Shown piece by piece: positions 6,845 to 14,724 of a stretch of DNA of 34,872 nucleotides. The notes below the pieces were generated by a model. The model saw only the letters and a list, made by a program, of their open reading frames with translations. It was not told where the DNA came from and searched no databases. Numbering within the stretch: the stretch's first letter is position 1; each line of letters begins with the position of its first letter. The position numbers and the translations under genes were made by a program. The DNA is from Candidatus Aminicenantota bacterium (GTDB lineage: Bacteria; Acidobacteriota; Aminicenantia; UBA2199), in assembly GCA_018262835.1 (NCBI GenBank), contig JADFDP010000002.1, positions 1 to 34,872 on the forward strand, read 5' to 3'.

Positions 6845-8082
6845 AGTTCGTCGTCGACAGTTTCGGCTGCCGCAGCAACCAAGCCGAGGTCCAGGAGTGG
6901 ATCATTGATCTGGAAAAACTCGGTTATGAGTTGACCCCGTCTCCCGCCCGGGCCGCTTTTGGGATATTGAACACCTGCAGTGTCACCGAAAAAGCCGAAA
7001 AGGACGTGCTGCGCTTTATCGGCAAGGCCTACCGCAACACCCGCATCCGCTGGTTCATCGCCGGCTGCACGGTCAGCCAGGACAGAACCATCCTGAGCCA
7101 TAAATACAAGAACTATTTTTTTTTTGACAACCAGGAAAAAAAACGTCTGGTCCAGGCTGTGTGCGAAAATTTTCCCATCGACAGCCGCCTGATCTTCCAT
7201 TCTTCTTTCCGCTCGCGGTTTTTTTTGAAGATCCAGGACGGCTGCAATTTCCGCTGCGCGTATTGCATCGTGCCGTCGCTGCGCGGCAAGGCGCAGAGCC
7301 TGCCGAAAAAAGATATCTTGGCCAAGGTCCGGCACGTCGCGGCGCTGGGATACCGCGAGGTGGTGCTGACCGGCATCAACCTGTCGTCCTACGGCTACGA
7401 TCTGTTCCCGCGCGAGACCCTGCTGGGCATAATCGAAGAGATTCAGCATGTCCGCTCCATCGAAATCATCCGCCTGAGTTCTCTGGATCCGCGCTTCATC
7501 AAGTATAGTTTCGTCAAGGAGCTGAGCGGTTTTTCCAAGGTCGCAGACAGTTTTCATTTTTCATTTCAAAGCGGCAGCGACGCGGTCATCCGCCGCATGA
7601 AACGCGGCGGCAAAAGCGCCGAATACCTGAGGATTCTGGCCCATTTTCGCAAGTTTTTCCCGGAAGCCAACCTGGGGGCTGATTTCATTGTCGGCTTTCC
7701 CGGTGAAAGTGAAAGGGAATTCCAGGAAACGGTGAGATTCATCCAATCCTCTTCGTTGAATTACCTGCACGTGTTTCCCTTCTCGCCGCGCCGCGGCACC
7801 AAGGCCGCCGCCCTGGACCCCCTGCCCATGGAAATGGTCAGGGCGCGGGCCTTGGAACTGAAGGATCTGGGCATCCAGATGAAGCTGGCCTACCGCGACC
7901 GCTGCCGCGGAAAAGTTTTTACCGGCATCCTGATCGAGGAAAATCCCAACTATGCGCTGGTGGTTACGCGCAATTTCCTGTCGGTGCGCATCCCGCCGGT
8001 GCGGGGCTACAAAAAGAGAAAACTCCTGGTGCGCATCGAGCGCGTGGTCAACGAGAACCTCTGCGAGGGAAAAATTGCTTAG
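6841..8082 (+). CDS. mtaB: tRNA t6A37 methylthiotransferase (MtaB-type radical SAM)
   Basis: The protein (413 aa) should add a methylthio group to t6A at position 37 of tRNA. The N-terminal cluster domain supplies three Cys, in SFGCRSNQAE, LNTCSVTEKAEKD and IAGCTVSQ. The radical-SAM motif is CNFRCAYC (CX3CX2C) at about residue 136. The spelling NTCSVTEKAEKD and the motif CIVPSLRGKAQS suit MtaB/YqeV better than MiaB or RimO, and a short C-terminal TRAM-like region follows. The start overlaps purE as ATGA. Its 3' end overlaps the next gene by 8 nt. MtaB and purine genes have no direct mechanistic link, so co-transcription is probably for growth-rate coupling or convenience. Confidence 0.88.
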   Translation: MKFVVDSFGCRSNQAEVQEWIIDLEKLGYELTPSPARAAFGILNTCSVTEKAEKDVLRFIGKAYRNTRIRWFIAGCTVSQDRTILSHKYKNYFFFDNQEKKRLVQAVCENFPIDSRLIFHSSFRSRFFLKIQDGCNFRCAYCIVPSLRGKAQSLPKKDILAKVRHVAALGYREVVLTGINLSSYGYDLFPRETLLGIIEEIQHVRSIEIIRLSSLDPRFIKYSFVKELSGFSKVADSFHFSFQSGSDAVIRRMKRGGKSAEYLRILAHFRKFFPEANLGADFIVGFPGESEREFQETVRFIQSSSLNYLHVFPFSPRRGTKAAALDPLPMEMVRARALELKDLGIQMKLAYRDRCRGKVFTGILIEENPNYALVVTRNFLSVRIPPVRGYKKRKLLVRIERVVNENLCEGKIA

Positions 8083-8557
8083 CAAGAAGGCGCTGATTTT
8101 CTTGGCTGTATTGATGGCCGGACAGATGCTGCCCGCAGCTGAAGAGTTGAAACCGGAGCCCGACCGCTTGCGCCAGGCGCTGGAAAAATCACTCCTGTTT
8201 CCCGGCCTGGGCCAATTGGCGGAGAAGCAATATGTCAAAGCCGTGGTTTTCGCCTCGGCCGAAATATTCTGCTTGCTCAAGGTTGCCGTCTATATCGGCC
8301 AAGGCAACAAGGCCTACCACAACTACCGCGACGCCAAAGACGCGGTCGCGGCATCGGCATGGCGCCTGCAGACCGCAAAATATGACCGGAGGCGCAACAC
8401 CGCCATTTTGGCCGGAGCCGGCGTCTGGATTTTAAACATGATCGATATCTTTGTTTTCGCCAAGAAAAAGTACGGCCGGAACACGGCCCTGGCTTTTCAT
8501 CCGTATTACAACCATGAAAACCAAACATTCGGCGCTGGTTTCAGTTATTGTTTTTAG
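8075..8557 (+). CDS. DUF5683-like small membrane protein with signal peptide
   Basis: The start is chosen as the TTG at 8075. It is preceded by GAGGGA with about 4-5 nt spacing and overlaps the mtaB end by 8 nt. It gives a 160-aa protein with an export signal (LSKKALIFLAVLMAGQ, then LPAAEE). After it come the block SLLFPGLGQLAEKQYVKAV, a hydrophobic helix around residues 55-75, a tyrosine/charged linker and a second helix ending in VFAKKKYG. The FPGLGQ block with one or two following helices is typical of DUF5683-type envelope proteins, whose function is unknown. It lies between a tRNA enzyme and a lipoprotein, so it probably belongs to the envelope part of the operon. The frame is open upstream, but only as a shadow inside mtaB. 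Confidence 0.65.
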   Translation: MLSKKALIFLAVLMAGQMLPAAEELKPEPDRLRQALEKSLLFPGLGQLAEKQYVKAVVFASAEIFCLLKVAVYIGQGNKAYHNYRDAKDAVAASAWRLQTAKYDRRRNTAILAGAGVWILNMIDIFVFAKKKYGRNTALAFHPYYNHENQTFGAGFSYCF

Positions 8558-9233
8558 CATTTTTTCCCTGGCCGCCTGCAATGACCGGCTTTTCGACAAC
8601 CCCAACGACCCCGAAGCCGAGACCCGAGCTTATGAGATCCTTTCCACCTTGCAGATCGACGGCATCGCGCCGGTCGATCTGACTTTCAGCGGCGATGCGC
8701 TCTGGGTGGTCGATTCGCTGTCACGGATCCGGGCCCTGAATTACAGCTCCGGAGCCCTGATCCGGGAGCTGGATTTCCCGCAGCCGGTGGCAGGCATCGC
8801 CTACGACGGGAAAGACCTCTGGCTGAGCGTTAAAAACTCCTCCCAGTTGGCGCAAGTGAACATCGTCACCGGCACGCAGATCCGCGTGCTCAACCTGCTG
8901 CGCGGCAATCTCGGCTGTTTGGAGTTCGCCGCCGGGCGCCTGTACGTGTCCGACCGCATGTCCAACGCCATCCTGGTCGTCGATCCCTTGAGCGGGACGA
9001 TCGAGCGCTCCACTCCCCAACCCGGCTTTGCTATCGACGGCATCAGCCATGATGGCGGCAACCTGTGGACCATTGACGCCACGCAGACGAAGCTTTTCCG
9101 TCTCGATGAAAGCGGCGTCCCGGTCAATGTTTACCAGACGCCTTCCCCCCAGGCCGCCGGGCTGGCTTATGCCGAAGGGATCTTCTGGTGCGGCGACCCG
9201 GCGGGCAAGATCTATAAATTAAGGTTTCAATGA
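8514..9233 (+). CDS. Lipoprotein with predicted beta-propeller
   Basis: The ATG at 8514 begins a clear lipoprotein signal (MKTKHSALVSVIVFSIFSL then AAC), with the lipobox Cys near residue 22. The mature part (about 217 aa) consists of short repeated strands, each with a pattern like DGKDLWLSVKNSSQLAQVN, then GRLYVSDRMSNAILVVDP and GNLWTIDATQTKLFRLD. This is what NHL/YncE-like six-bladed propellers look like. The gene overlaps the DUF5683-like gene by 44 nt in a different frame, which is long for this window. There is no strong Shine-Dalgarno, so translation coupling is likely. Propeller lipoproteins usually bind partners or ligands at the outer membrane; the ligand is unknown. Its stop overlaps the next start by ATGA. 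Confidence 0.75.
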   Translation: MKTKHSALVSVIVFSIFSLAACNDRLFDNPNDPEAETRAYEILSTLQIDGIAPVDLTFSGDALWVVDSLSRIRALNYSSGALIRELDFPQPVAGIAYDGKDLWLSVKNSSQLAQVNIVTGTQIRVLNLLRGNLGCLEFAAGRLYVSDRMSNAILVVDPLSGTIERSTPQPGFAIDGISHDGGNLWTIDATQTKLFRLDESGVPVNVYQTPSPQAAGLAYAEGIFWCGDPAGKIYKLRFQ

Positions 9234-11080
9234 ACAAAGCCCTCCTTGTTCTGCTGGCGGTCGGGCTTTCGGCCTTCCGCCTTCCAGCCAAAGAACTGCT
9301 GGAGATCAAGGGCGATTACCTTCTCTACAGTTACGACTTCAACTATGTCTACGGCCAGGGAAACATCCAGATCCGATGCAAGGAGTGGACCATCCTGGCC
9401 GAAACCGTGGAGATCGATGTGTCCGGCCGCATCGCCCTGGCCAGCCGGAATTGCCAGGTGGCGGCGGGCAAGCAGAAATACGCTGCCGACACTCTGGAGA
9501 TCGATCTGGAAAGTTTGGGCCTGAAATGCACCAGTTTCCGGGAGCACATCCTTTCCTGGAACCTGCCGGGCCAGGCCAAAGCCGCGGTTGACGGGAATGC
9601 CGCCGCCAAAAAAATCATCACCAGGAACCCTGAAGCGCTAAAAAAATCGCTGGTGTATTTCTTGAACCACCGCATCGTCATCAACGGCTTGTACGGGGTG
9701 ACCGGCTACCAGACCACCGCTTTCATCGAAGGCGTCCAGTCGGTGTCGTTCAAGAAATTCAAACTCGACCAGGGGGGCGGCACCACGCAGCTGCAAGGCA
9801 CCTACATCGACAAGATCTGGTATTACTCGTCGCAGGGGCTGGTGGTCAACAGCCACCTGCTGTTGGAAAAACCGGTCAAGAACGGGACGGCCAGGACCTC
9901 CAATATGCTGGATATCCAATACGACATCCTGGGCCAAATCGAGACGGGTTCGGCGCTTAAAGTGAATTTCAATTCGTTGAACTCGCTCAGCCTGAGCAGG
10001 AAGAACGAAGCCAGCCTGAACGTCAATTTCCTGACCGACAACCTGTTCAACTCCCGGCTGGCTTTCAAGACCCGGTGGACCCCGCAATGGACCAGCGAAT
10101 GGGCGGCCGAATACAGCCGCACCATCGCCAAAAAGGAAGAGCTGTGGCTGCGCCTGGGTTCCAGCCTGCAAAACCGGGTGCTGGGAAACATCGTGCTGAA
10201 CCTTTCTTATGAAAAGGAGAAGCAGTACGTGGCCGAGATCTTGCTGCAGAACCAGGTTTTGCAAAACATCAATTTTTCTCTGCAGCACGCCCGCTCGCGC
10301 CTGCTCTACGGCCAGGACTCATACAACCGCCTGCTCAACTCGTCGTTTTCCCTGGCCTATACCAACCGGCTCTTCAACATGGCTGCCGACTATTCATTCC
10401 ATAAGGACCTGCTGCTGAACCAGAGCCAAGGCACTCCGCGCTTCACCCTGAATATCCTCCCTTTCCGGCTTTACCACGGCCTGCTGCGGCTGAACCTGGC
10501 CTCCACCTTCATGGTCAACCAGTTGGAGCTGGCCGGCAAGCGGAACAGCCAGAGCAAAGCGAACCTGGGCGTCAACCTGCAGAGCGAAAAGATCCAGCTG
10601 AAGAACGGACCGGCCTTCACCTTCTCCCTGGGCGCTGAGCAGCTGCTGGAAGAAAACCGCCTGAATGAATACACTTCCCTGGGCTATGTTTTCAAATGCA
10701 GCCAAAACATCGCCGGTTTCGCCGTTCTCGATTTTTTGTACAACTACCATACCCGGCGCCGGACCGAGAAATGGCTCATCCAGGGCAGCACCTCCCAGGA
10801 CTGGTCGGCGGTGCTGAGGATGAAAGAAGGACAAAACCGCGTCAACGGCTGGGTGTCGCTTTCCTACGATACCAAGGGCGGAAATTTCACCAGCGCTTAC
10901 TTGGATTGCATAGTGACCCTGATCAAGAACTGGGAGTTCCAGACGCAGATGAATTATGACTTTTTGTTCAGGAATTTCAATTATGATTTTTACCTGATCC
11001 GCCGCGCCGGACGGATCATGGTCCGGGCGTCGTACCGCTCGCTTTCACGCCAGTTCCTTCTGGAGGTGCTTCCGCAGTAG
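9230..11080 (+). CDS. OstA/LptD-like outer membrane protein
   Basis: The protein (616 aa) has a signal peptide (MNKALLVLLAVGLSAFRLPA). An OstA-like region at about 20-105 includes LEIKGDYLLYSYDFNYVYGQGN, WTILAETVEIDVSGRIALA and KYAADTLEIDLESLG. Its alternating strands resemble the LptA/LptD jellyroll. The remaining roughly 450 residues are a run of amphipathic strands with frequent N, Y and R, consistent with an outer-membrane barrel. LptD inserts lipopolysaccharide into the outer membrane. This protein is shorter than typical LptD and I do not see the paired Cys of the E. coli protein, so it may be a divergent LptD or another OstA-barrel protein. The start is coupled to the propeller lipoprotein by ATGA, which suggests a complex, perhaps analogous to LptD with a lipoprotein plug. 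Confidence 0.6.
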   Translation: MNKALLVLLAVGLSAFRLPAKELLEIKGDYLLYSYDFNYVYGQGNIQIRCKEWTILAETVEIDVSGRIALASRNCQVAAGKQKYAADTLEIDLESLGLKCTSFREHILSWNLPGQAKAAVDGNAAAKKIITRNPEALKKSLVYFLNHRIVINGLYGVTGYQTTAFIEGVQSVSFKKFKLDQGGGTTQLQGTYIDKIWYYSSQGLVVNSHLLLEKPVKNGTARTSNMLDIQYDILGQIETGSALKVNFNSLNSLSLSRKNEASLNVNFLTDNLFNSRLAFKTRWTPQWTSEWAAEYSRTIAKKEELWLRLGSSLQNRVLGNIVLNLSYEKEKQYVAEILLQNQVLQNINFSLQHARSRLLYGQDSYNRLLNSSFSLAYTNRLFNMAADYSFHKDLLLNQSQGTPRFTLNILPFRLYHGLLRLNLASTFMVNQLELAGKRNSQSKANLGVNLQSEKIQLKNGPAFTFSLGAEQLLEENRLNEYTSLGYVFKCSQNIAGFAVLDFLYNYHTRRRTEKWLIQGSTSQDWSAVLRMKEGQNRVNGWVSLSYDTKGGNFTSAYLDCIVTLIKNWEFQTQMNYDFLFRNFNYDFYLIRRAGRIMVRASYRSLSRQFLLEVLPQ

Positions 11081-11085
11081 TTAAA

Positions 11086-11649
11086 ATGGATATATTGACA
11101 GTTTTATTCATCGCATTGGGCCTGTCCATGGACGCCGTGGCGGTCGCCATGGCCAACGGCTGCGCAGCCAGGAAGGTCGATCTGCGCCAGGCTTTGCGCC
11201 TGGCTTTCGCCTTCGGTCTTTTCCAGACCCTGATGCCGGTCCTCGGCTGGCTGGCCGGCCTGGGCTTCAAGAAGACATTTTCCCGGTTCGATCATTGGCT
11301 GGCGTTCATCCTGCTGGCTTTGATCGGCGGTAAAATGATATTCGAGTCCCGACGCGGCCGCGACTGCCGGATGGAGACCAACCGCTTGAGCCTGCCGGTG
11401 CTGCTGGCCCTGGCCGTGGCCACCAGCATTGACGCCCTGGCCGTGGGCCTCAGTTTTTCGGTCCTGGCCGTAGACATCATCCTGCCGGTGCTGCTGATCG
11501 GCCTGGTGACCTTCACCTTTTCGCTCCTGGGCGTTTTTGCCGGGCACAGGTTCGGAACTTGGTTCGCCGGCAAAGTGGAGATCCTTGGCGGGGCGATCCT
11601 GATTGCCATCGGTCTGAAAATTCTCCTGCAGCACCTGCGAGCGGGTTGA
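11086..11649 (+). CDS. mntP: Manganese efflux pump MntP
   Basis: MntP (187 aa) is an inner-membrane exporter of Mn(II). The protein has six hydrophobic segments arranged as two similar halves. The first helix carries ALGLSMDAVAVAMANG and the fourth carries ATSIDALAVGLSFS. These are the two paired Asp motifs of the MntP (DUF204) family, required for metal passage. It begins 5 nt after the OstA/LptD-like gene with no clear own promoter and no yybP-ykoY-type leader, so metal-responsive riboswitch control is not apparent here. It precedes an MFS exporter by 3 nt. Confidence 0.93.
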   Translation: MDILTVLFIALGLSMDAVAVAMANGCAARKVDLRQALRLAFAFGLFQTLMPVLGWLAGLGFKKTFSRFDHWLAFILLALIGGKMIFESRRGRDCRMETNRLSLPVLLALAVATSIDALAVGLSFSVLAVDIILPVLLIGLVTFTFSLLGVFAGHRFGTWFAGKVEILGGAILIAIGLKILLQHLRAG

Positions 11650-11652
11650 ACC

Positions 11653-12915
11653 ATGGCCAAAAGCGGTTTGCAGCCCAAACGCTTTTCCGGATTGAAGAGA
11701 ACCCTGCGCGCCCTGCGCTACCGCAACTACCGCCTCTATTTCGGCGGCCAGGGCATTTCGCTGACTGGCTCCTGGATGCAGCAAGTGGCCATGGGCTGGC
11801 TGGTCTACCGCCTGACCGGCTCTGCTTTTTACCTCGGCCTGGTGGCTTTTTTCGCCCAGGTGCCCGTCATTTTCATGTCGCCACTGGCCGGCGTCATGGC
11901 CGACCGCTGGAACCGCATGCACCTCATGCTGGTGGCCCAATTCCTGGCCATGGCCCAGGCGTTCGTCCTGGCCGCCCTGATGTTCAGCAAGGCCATCGCT
12001 CCCTGGCATCTTCTGCCCTTGGCCTTTTTCCTGGGTTTGGCCAACGCCCTGGACGCGCCGGCCCGCCATTCCTTCATCGTGCAGGTCGTCGAAAAAAAAG
12101 AAGATATTGGCAATGCCATCGCCTTGAACTCGGCCATGTTCAACGGCGCCCGCCTGGTGGGCCCGCCCGTGGCCGGCATCCTGATCGCCCTGACCGGTGA
12201 AGGGATCTGCTTCCTGCTCAACGGCTTCAGCTACCTGGCGGTGATCTTTGCCCTGCTGGCCATGAGGTTCGAACCCCACAAAGCAAACAACAAAAAAAAA
12301 GGTTTCTGGCGCGAACTGCGCGAAGGGTTCGCCTACACTTTCGGTTTGCGGCCCATCCGCCTGATCATCGTCCTCATTGCCTGGGTCAGCCTGGTTGGCT
12401 TGTCGTACCTGACCCTGATGCCGGTTTTCGTGAGCAAGGTTTTGCACGGCGGCCCGCACAGCTTGGGATTTTTGCTGGGTGCGGCCGGATGTGGGGCGCT
12501 GCTGGGGGCATTGACCCTGGCATCGCGCAGCAGCACCCGAGGCCTTGAAAAAATCATGGTGGGTGGATCGATTGTTTTCAGCCTGGGTCTGGTCGCCCTG
12601 TCCCTGGCGCGGGATTTTTGGCAGGCCATGCCAGTGCTTTTTCTGAGCGGGGCGGGGATGATGGTGCAGATGGCGTCAGCCAACACCTACCTGCAGCATC
12701 TGGTCAGCGACGACAAGCGGGCGCGGGTGATGAGCATCTACACCACGGCTTTCATGGGCGCGACGCCCTTCGGCAGTTTCCTGTTCGGCACGCTGGCCAG
12801 CGGCATCGGGGCGCGCTTGGCCATCGCCTGCGGGGGAATGCTGTCTCTGGCCGGCACCCTGGTGTTTGCCCGGAAATTCCTGCCGCTGCGGGGCAGGCTG
12901 GAAAATAACAAGTAG
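11653..12915 (+). CDS. MFS transporter, MFS_3 / EntS-like exporter
   Basis: The protein (420 aa) is a 12-helix major facilitator. The N-terminus reads RALRYRNYRLYFGGQGISLTGSWMQ, the usual opening of the MFS_3/EntS-like exporters, and loop 2-3 has the motif-A-like GVMADRWNR. Members export siderophores, drugs or metabolites; the substrate here cannot be predicted. It is the last gene of the long purD operon, 3 nt after mntP. It ends before a noncoding stretch of 144 nt that contains a hairpin (12983-13004) and the queC promoter. Confidence 0.85.
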   Translation: MAKSGLQPKRFSGLKRTLRALRYRNYRLYFGGQGISLTGSWMQQVAMGWLVYRLTGSAFYLGLVAFFAQVPVIFMSPLAGVMADRWNRMHLMLVAQFLAMAQAFVLAALMFSKAIAPWHLLPLAFFLGLANALDAPARHSFIVQVVEKKEDIGNAIALNSAMFNGARLVGPPVAGILIALTGEGICFLLNGFSYLAVIFALLAMRFEPHKANNKKKGFWRELREGFAYTFGLRPIRLIIVLIAWVSLVGLSYLTLMPVFVSKVLHGGPHSLGFLLGAAGCGALLGALTLASRSSTRGLEKIMVGGSIVFSLGLVALSLARDFWQAMPVLFLSGAGMMVQMASANTYLQHLVSDDKRARVMSIYTTAFMGATPFGSFLFGTLASGIGARLAIACGGMLSLAGTLVFARKFLPLRGRLENNK

Positions 12916-12940
12916 CAACCGTTTGTAAATTTTACCAAAT

Positions 12941-12971
12941 TTGTCAATTGGATCGAATCAAATGATATATA
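12941..12971 (+). promoter_or_regulatory. Possible second, upstream queC promoter
   Basis: TTGTCA (12941-12946) is followed by GATATA (12964-12969, spacer 17) or TATATA (12966-12971, spacer 19). If used, it would give a leader of about 80 nt carrying the 12983-13004 hairpin. It is weaker than the proximal promoter at 13025-13053. Confidence 0.3.
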
Positions 12972-12982
12972 AGCGAAGCACG

Positions 12983-13004
12983 GGGAACGCAGATTTGCAT
13001 TCCC
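12983..13004 (+). terminator. Hairpin between MFS gene and queC
   Basis: The two arms, GGGAA plus GCA and TGC plus TTCCC, pair with one C-A mismatch around a GATT loop. The trailing sequence CTTCTTGA is only mildly T-rich. It could be a weak terminator of the purD operon or a leader element for queC. The TTCCC arm could instead pair with GGGAT at 13014-13018. Confidence 0.35.
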
Positions 13005-13024
13005 TTCTTGAGATGGGATTTTAG

Positions 13025-13053
13025 TTGGCAGGAATCGGAACTTGCAGTACAAT
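13025..13053 (+). promoter_or_regulatory. Promoter of queCDE, predicted leaderless transcript
   Basis: TTGGCA at 13025-13030 and TACAAT at 13048-13053 are 17 nt apart. The -10 box ends 6 nt before the ATG at 13060 and no Shine-Dalgarno lies in between, so the predicted +1 coincides with the start codon. Confidence 0.7.
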
Positions 13054-13059
13054 GGTCCC

Positions 13060-13758
13060 ATGAACAAAGGAGCGGTCGTCTTGTTTTCCGGGGGCATCGA
13101 TTCGACCACGGCGCTCTATTGGGCGCGCGGCCGATTCGCTCCGTTATGGACGCTCATTTTCGATTACGGCCAGCTGCATCACATCGAGGTGGAGATGGCC
13201 AAACGGAGCGCCTATAACCTGGGCGTCGGCTGCGAAGTGGTGCGGCTGCCTCTGCAAGGGCTGGTGAGTTCGGCCCTGCTGGCCGATGGCCGGCCTATTG
13301 CCGCTTCCCTGGCCGAATCGCGCCGCGAGCCCGGCCCGCCATCGACCTATGTCCCATTTCGCAACGGCATCTTCCTGGCCCTGGCCGCCGCTTTTGGCGA
13401 ATCACACGGCTGCTTTCGCCTGGTGGCCGGCTTCAACTCCATCGACGCGCCTGACTACCCGGACACGACCGAGGCGTTCGTCAGAAAGATGCAGGCCGCG
13501 ATCAACCAGGGGACTTCGGCGGCCAAGGGCAGGCAGCGGTTCAAGATCCATGCGCCGCTGGTTCAATTGAGCAAACAGGAGATCATTGCCTTGGGCTGCA
13601 AGCTGGGCGCCGATTATTCCCATTCGATCTCCTGTTACCGCGGCAGCGAGGTCCCTTGCGGCCGCTGCCCTTCCTGCGACGTCCGGGCTCAAGCCTTCGC
13701 GAAGCTGGGGAAGGCGGATCCGCTGCTGGCGCGCCTGCAAAAGGAGGGAAAAGCATGA
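13060..13758 (+). CDS. queC: 7-cyano-7-deazaguanine synthase (preQ0 synthase)
   Basis: QueC (232 aa) uses ATP and ammonia to turn 7-carboxy-7-deazaguanine into preQ0 in the queuosine pathway. The PP-loop is at residues 6-13 (LFSGGIDS). The C-terminal zinc site has four Cys in CYRGSEVPCGRCPSC. Substrate-binding blocks such as YVPFRNGIFLALAAA and GFNSIDAPDYPDT are intact. I chose the ATG at 13060 because the adjacent promoter places +1 there. A TTG at 13042, six codons upstream with AGGA before it, would also be in frame but lies inside the promoter. It is coupled to queD by ATGA. Confidence 0.95.
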   Translation: MNKGAVVLFSGGIDSTTALYWARGRFAPLWTLIFDYGQLHHIEVEMAKRSAYNLGVGCEVVRLPLQGLVSSALLADGRPIAASLAESRREPGPPSTYVPFRNGIFLALAAAFGESHGCFRLVAGFNSIDAPDYPDTTEAFVRKMQAAINQGTSAAKGRQRFKIHAPLVQLSKQEIIALGCKLGADYSHSISCYRGSEVPCGRCPSCDVRAQAFAKLGKADPLLARLQKEGKA

Positions 13759-14102
13759 GCTGGAACCTGGTGGTCAGACAGAAATTTTCCGCCGCCCATT
13801 TTTTAGAAAACTATAAAGGCAAGTGCGAGAAAATGCACGGGCATACTTTCGAGATCGAGGTCCATTTCCGGACCCGCGAACTGGACAAATCCGGCATTTC
13901 CATTGATTTCGGCGCCATCAAGGAATACCTGCGCCAATTGGTACCCGATCACAAGGTGCTCAACGAAGTCTACGAATTTTCCCCTTCGGCCGAAAACCTG
14001 GCCAGGCATTTTTTTCACCAGATCCGATTGAAATACCCGGTCAAACGCGTCATGGTCTGGGAATCCGATGATGCCGGTGCCTCTTATGCCGAAGATCAAT
14101 GA
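13755..14102 (+). CDS. queD: 6-carboxy-5,6,7,8-tetrahydropterin synthase
   Basis: QueD (115 aa) converts 7,8-dihydroneopterin triphosphate to 6-carboxytetrahydropterin, the step before QueE. The zinc ligands His15, His28 and His30 and the catalytic Cys24 are visible in SAAHFLENYKGKCEKMHGH. The later block DFGAIKEYLRQLVPDHKVLNE is also characteristic. The start ATG overlaps the queC stop by ATGA, with AAGGAGGG about 7 nt upstream. The frame extends upstream inside queC but has no support there. The family also includes eukaryotic-like PTPS enzymes, but the operon with queC and queE fixes the role. Confidence 0.95.
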   Translation: MSWNLVVRQKFSAAHFLENYKGKCEKMHGHTFEIEVHFRTRELDKSGISIDFGAIKEYLRQLVPDHKVLNEVYEFSPSAENLARHFFHQIRLKYPVKRVMVWESDDAGASYAEDQ

Positions 14103-14697
14103 GATTTTTTGGTCGGCCCAGGGCGAAGGGTTGAACGGCGGTGTCTCCTCGATATTCATCCGCCTGGCCGGCTGTTCCCTGCGCTGTCCTTATTGCGATA
14201 CCCGCGGCTCGTGGCGGGGGGGGCGGGAGATGTCTCCGGCCGCAATCGCGGCGGCGGTAGCCGATCTGCAGGCCGCGACCCCGGGGGCGCGCCTGGTGCT
14301 CACCGGCGGCGAACCCCTGGAGCAGGATTTGATGGAGCTTGTACGGGTTTTGCGCCGGGAGCACTATTTTACGGCCGTGGAAACCAACGGCCTGCATTTC
14401 CAGGATCTGGCCCTGGACTGGTGGACGGTTTCGCCCAAGGATGCCGCCGCCTACCGGGTGCATCCGCGGCTTTGGCCGCGGATCAGCGAGATCAAGCTGC
14501 TGGCCACTCCGGGCCTGGACATGGCGGTGCTGAAGGAATTTCGCGCTCGCAGCCAGGCGCCGATCATCCTCCAGCCCGAATGGGGCGCCAGGCATAAATA
14601 TCGCCTGGCCTATGACCTCTTTGCGGCCTGCGCGCGCGGCGGCGTCGCCGATGTCCGGCTAGGGCTGCAGCTTCACCGGGTGTACCGCATCTCCTGA
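14086..14697 (+). CDS. queE: 7-carboxy-7-deazaguanine synthase (radical SAM)
   Basis: QueE (203 aa) is a radical-SAM enzyme that contracts the pterin ring of 6-carboxytetrahydropterin to 7-carboxy-7-deazaguanine. The iron-sulfur motif is CSLRCPYC (CX3CX2C, Cys30, 34 and 37), and the family start INEIFWSAQGEG is present, as is LTGGEPLEQ. The ATG at 14086 gives this usual N-terminus and overlaps queD by 17 nt. ATGs at 14068 and 14071 are alternatives. No good Shine-Dalgarno is seen, so coupling to queD is expected. The end of the gene is followed by the long leader of the RRM gene. folE, queF and tgt are not in the window. Confidence 0.93.
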   Translation: MPKINEIFWSAQGEGLNGGVSSIFIRLAGCSLRCPYCDTRGSWRGGREMSPAAIAAAVADLQAATPGARLVLTGGEPLEQDLMELVRVLRREHYFTAVETNGLHFQDLALDWWTVSPKDAAAYRVHPRLWPRISEIKLLATPGLDMAVLKEFRARSQAPIILQPEWGARHKYRLAYDLFAACARGGVADVRLGLQLHRVYRIS

Positions 14698-14724
14698 TCC
14701 CCCAAAAAATAATTTATTTTTCTA

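Noticed and set aside
7952-8074. Upstream extension of the DUF5683-like gene inside mtaB
   Set aside because: It would add an Arg/Cys/Ser-rich shadow sequence before a clear signal peptide. The TTG at 8075 has a ribosome-binding site.
12241-12300. GGTTCGAACCC-like stretch suggesting a tRNA T-arm
   Set aside because: It lies inside the MFS coding frame and no acceptor or anticodon arms can be drawn around it. No tRNA was found anywhere in the window.
11104-12459. Minus-strand open frame across mntP and the MFS gene
   Set aside because: It spans two real membrane-protein genes; the product is Gln/His/Gly-rich, the usual reverse of hydrophobic codons.
12916-13059. preQ1 riboswitch upstream of queC
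   Set aside because: No preQ1-I-like hairpin with A-rich tail overlapping a ribosome-binding site; the best promoter gives no leader.
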